DNA of 64,000 nt from Sebastes aleutianus. Its lineage: Eukaryota > Chordata > Actinopteri > Perciformes > Sebastidae. Positions within the stretch are counted from its first letter, which is position 1, and every line of letters begins with the position of its first letter. The notes beneath the pieces are model-generated. The model worked only from the letters and a program-made list of their open reading frames with translations. It searched no databases and was not told the DNA's origin. The translations under genes were made by a program, and so were the position numbers. The stretch covers positions 10,242,373 to 10,306,372 of the forward strand of contig CAKAKS010000062.1 in the NCBI GenBank assembly GCA_916700875.1, written 5' to 3'. Shown here in pieces: positions 61,846 to 64,000 of this stretch.

Positions 61846-64000
61846 TCACAGGTTGTACATTTCATCCAGACTATCAATAGCTTCTTGTTTACTGTGGTCT
61901 CTCCACTCACTGGGAATTTCTCCTCTTCCCTGGAATTTTAATTTATAATGGTCTTCCAGTTGCTTTTGAAATCGACATACAAACCATTTCCAGTATGTCA
62001 GCTTAGACGCATCAGGAGTAATCTCCCATGTAGCATACTTCTCCCCAGCAGTTTGATACAGTTTATAAGGAATGCTCTCATCTGAATCACTATGAGGATA
62101 GAAACTTCTATCACTTGCAACTAATGTTGGGCAGAAATCAATGACCAGTTCCACTGTGCCTCTAGTGTGCCATCCCTTGATCCCAGAAGGTTGATGAAAT
62201 GGGACATTGTGTTTGTCAGGACTGTGATCTTCCAGTGTGTTGGTACAAACAGCTGCACATAATGGACATGTTACCCAGCAGCAGTTACACAGCTGATCAA
62301 TGAGGATTTGATCAGGCTTCATCCTGAATTCCTTCATCTTATCCAATGAGAGACTGCTCATCTTCTTTATGATGGATTCAAGACCTTTCTCTATCTCTTC
62401 TTTAAGAAAGTCAAAATTATTTATATCACTGAAGTTTTGACAACAGATGGTGTTGAATGTTAGCTTATCTTTTAGCAAACTGGAAAATTCCTCCATCCAC
62501 ATGTCCAGGTCTCCTTTCTGAGTTTTGACTTTCTCTGTTGCATCAAATAAAGCTTGACTCAGAAGATTTTTGATGTCTTCCACTTTTTTCTTGAGTATGT
62601 TCTGGGCTTTATCTTTGTTGTCTGTGAAGATGTATTTCTGTACTTCCTCCTTTATAAAAGTCTCAACTTGTCTCCTTGGGTGTCGGATGTAGGTGATAAA
62701 ATCATCAAAGTCCTCTTTCTCTGCGAGCGACTCCAACACGTGTTTCTCCAAGTTCAGCCTGTTCCCACTGAATGCTGGGAAACTGCACCTCATCTCTCGA
62801 GCGAGATCAATGGCAGTCTTGTTACAGACGGCCTCAACAGAGGAACTCAGTTTCCTCTGCAGAAGCTTCTGAAAATGTTGTAATATTGCATTTTCTTGCT
62901 TTCTATATAAGCGAGTGCATCGTTGTTCCCTTTGAATTTCTTGTGGGACTCTGAAAGCCATCTCCCTGCTTTGTGAAACACATACAGTATGAGATCAACT
63001 GTAAACTCCTTCTTCAGAGCATATTTCCTCTCTGATTCAAATTCAGTCACCTTTTCTTTCACATGTTTGGCCACTTCTTGGAAGTAAGTTGGTTTGTAGC
63101 CTCTTGTAGCTACAGGTTTGCTCTTGATTGCATCAATGGACTGTTTTTCAACATCATCAATGAAGGATCTGATCAGTTGCTGTTCTTCATACTGAAAATA
63201 CCCCTTAAAGGTATATTTTGCTTTTGTCCAGGTTTCTGAACAATGGTCAAGGATACCTTTTTCTGTGTTACTCAGATCTTGGTGCTTGCTGAGAGATACA
63301 TAATGAACGTAATCTCCAACCTCTGATATTTTTTTGAATCTGCCACTACTTTCGCATTCATCTATGAGAGGCCATTCAAACCCAATCTCCTGAAGGATTG
63401 TTGACTGATCTTGTTCATAGTTGATGTCCTCAATAGGTTTTGTATCTGCAGTTAGTTCATGAACCAAGCCACTCCAAACAGAGTTGAAGTGCTTTTTAAG
63501 TTCCTCTTCATCTTTTGCCTTGTCCTTTAACCAATGAGCGAGCTCTTTGCTCTTTTGTAGCAGCTTGTTCTCAAACTCTGTCTTCTTATCATCTAGCTTT
63601 TTACAAGCGTTCTTCTGCTGGATGACTTCATCCAGTCTTCTTTTAACTGCTCTCACTTGCTCATCATGAAACTCCTTGATTTTGCTTTTGAATCGTCCTC
63701 GCCACTGAACCAACATTTCTTTGTCTCCGTCATCATCAAAGTATGCTGTCATTGCTTTTGTGATTTCTCCATAGGTTTTGTTCATTTCTTTATGAAGATA
63801 ATTGAGCTCGACCTTGTCAAGTTTTCCATTTTCAATTTGGGTATGAAGCCCAATCTCAATGGTCAACATGTTGCTCCTCAAATCCCAGGTCCAGTTCCCA
63901 TACTGGATCTCAAGTTTTCTGTACACTGCAATTTCAAGTGTGTTTTTGAAACTGAAAACAAACTGTTCGTTCATCAGGGCTTTCCACAGGTCCTGGATTT
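61846..64000 (-). pseudogene. VLIG/GVIN copy C, 3' part, with the same frameshift as copy B (runs off the window)
   Basis: The C-terminal part of the big VLIG exon; the GTPase domain and upstream exons lie beyond 64000. The upstream frame (MNEQFVFSFKNTLEIAVY...) runs from the window edge to a stop at 62847 (FCRGN). The downstream frame carries AVCNKTAIDLA through the Cys/His cluster (CNCCWVTCPLCAAVC) to the stop at 61846. The two are put out of phase by the same 43-bp loss as in copy B, at about 62849-62853. Downstream of the deletion it resembles B much more than A. Whether a truncated protein of the upstream frame is made cannot be told. Confidence 0.8.

Overview
The window is vertebrate nuclear DNA from a ray-finned fish, most likely a percomorph teleost. 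The evidence is split genes with GT-AG introns, dense microsatellites, many fish-type non-LTR and DNA-transposon fragments, and tandem copies of a very large interferon-inducible GTPase (VLIG/GVIN) of the kind that is expanded in fish. The order pick1, galectin-2-like, (VLIG array), cdc42ep1-like recalls the human 22q13 neighbourhood, where PICK1, LGALS2 and CDC42EP1 lie near each other.

Layout. 1-10.96 kb holds pick1 on the minus strand, with 12 coding exons that join without a frame break into 417 residues. A 40-copy, 15-bp minisatellite lies just upstream of the coding exons, inside the probable first intron. 10.96-11.53 kb is a LINE fragment. 13.96-15.6 kb is a four-exon galectin gene on the plus strand. 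15.6-19.4 kb is intergenic and repeat-bearing. 19.45-30.5 kb is VLIG copy A on the minus strand, with an open frame across six coding exons: an N-terminal AIG1/GIMAP-like module that looks unable to bind GTP, short linker exons and one 4.8-kb exon with the large GTPase. Its promoter carries a TATA box, an ISRE-type GAAANNGAAA site, a GAS-like site and an E-box.

Spacer S1 (30.6-38.7 kb) is a nest of transposon remnants. VLIG copy B (38.7-50.5 kb) has the same exon layout but carries an in-frame stop in a linker exon and a 43-bp frame-shifting deletion in the big exon. It also contains a 500-N assembly gap inside a foldback element. From 50.8 to 54.7 kb there is transposon debris: an L1/Tx1-like fragment, a solo LTR, a Tc1 remnant and a long-TIR element. 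54.9-56.18 kb is the last exon of a Cdc42-effector (cdc42ep1-like) gene. Spacer S2 (56.36-61.8 kb) is a second copy of S1, and VLIG copy C (61.85 kb to the window end) shares the 43-bp deletion with copy B.

The main theme is a recently amplified interferon-response GTPase array, in units of 'spacer plus VLIG gene'. It has spread around, and apparently into an intron of, an otherwise conserved gene neighbourhood. Copy A looks intact; B and C look like damaged or truncated relatives that probably exchange sequence with their neighbours. All coordinates of joined exons are my own reading of splice signals and reading-frame phase; no transcript or database search was available.
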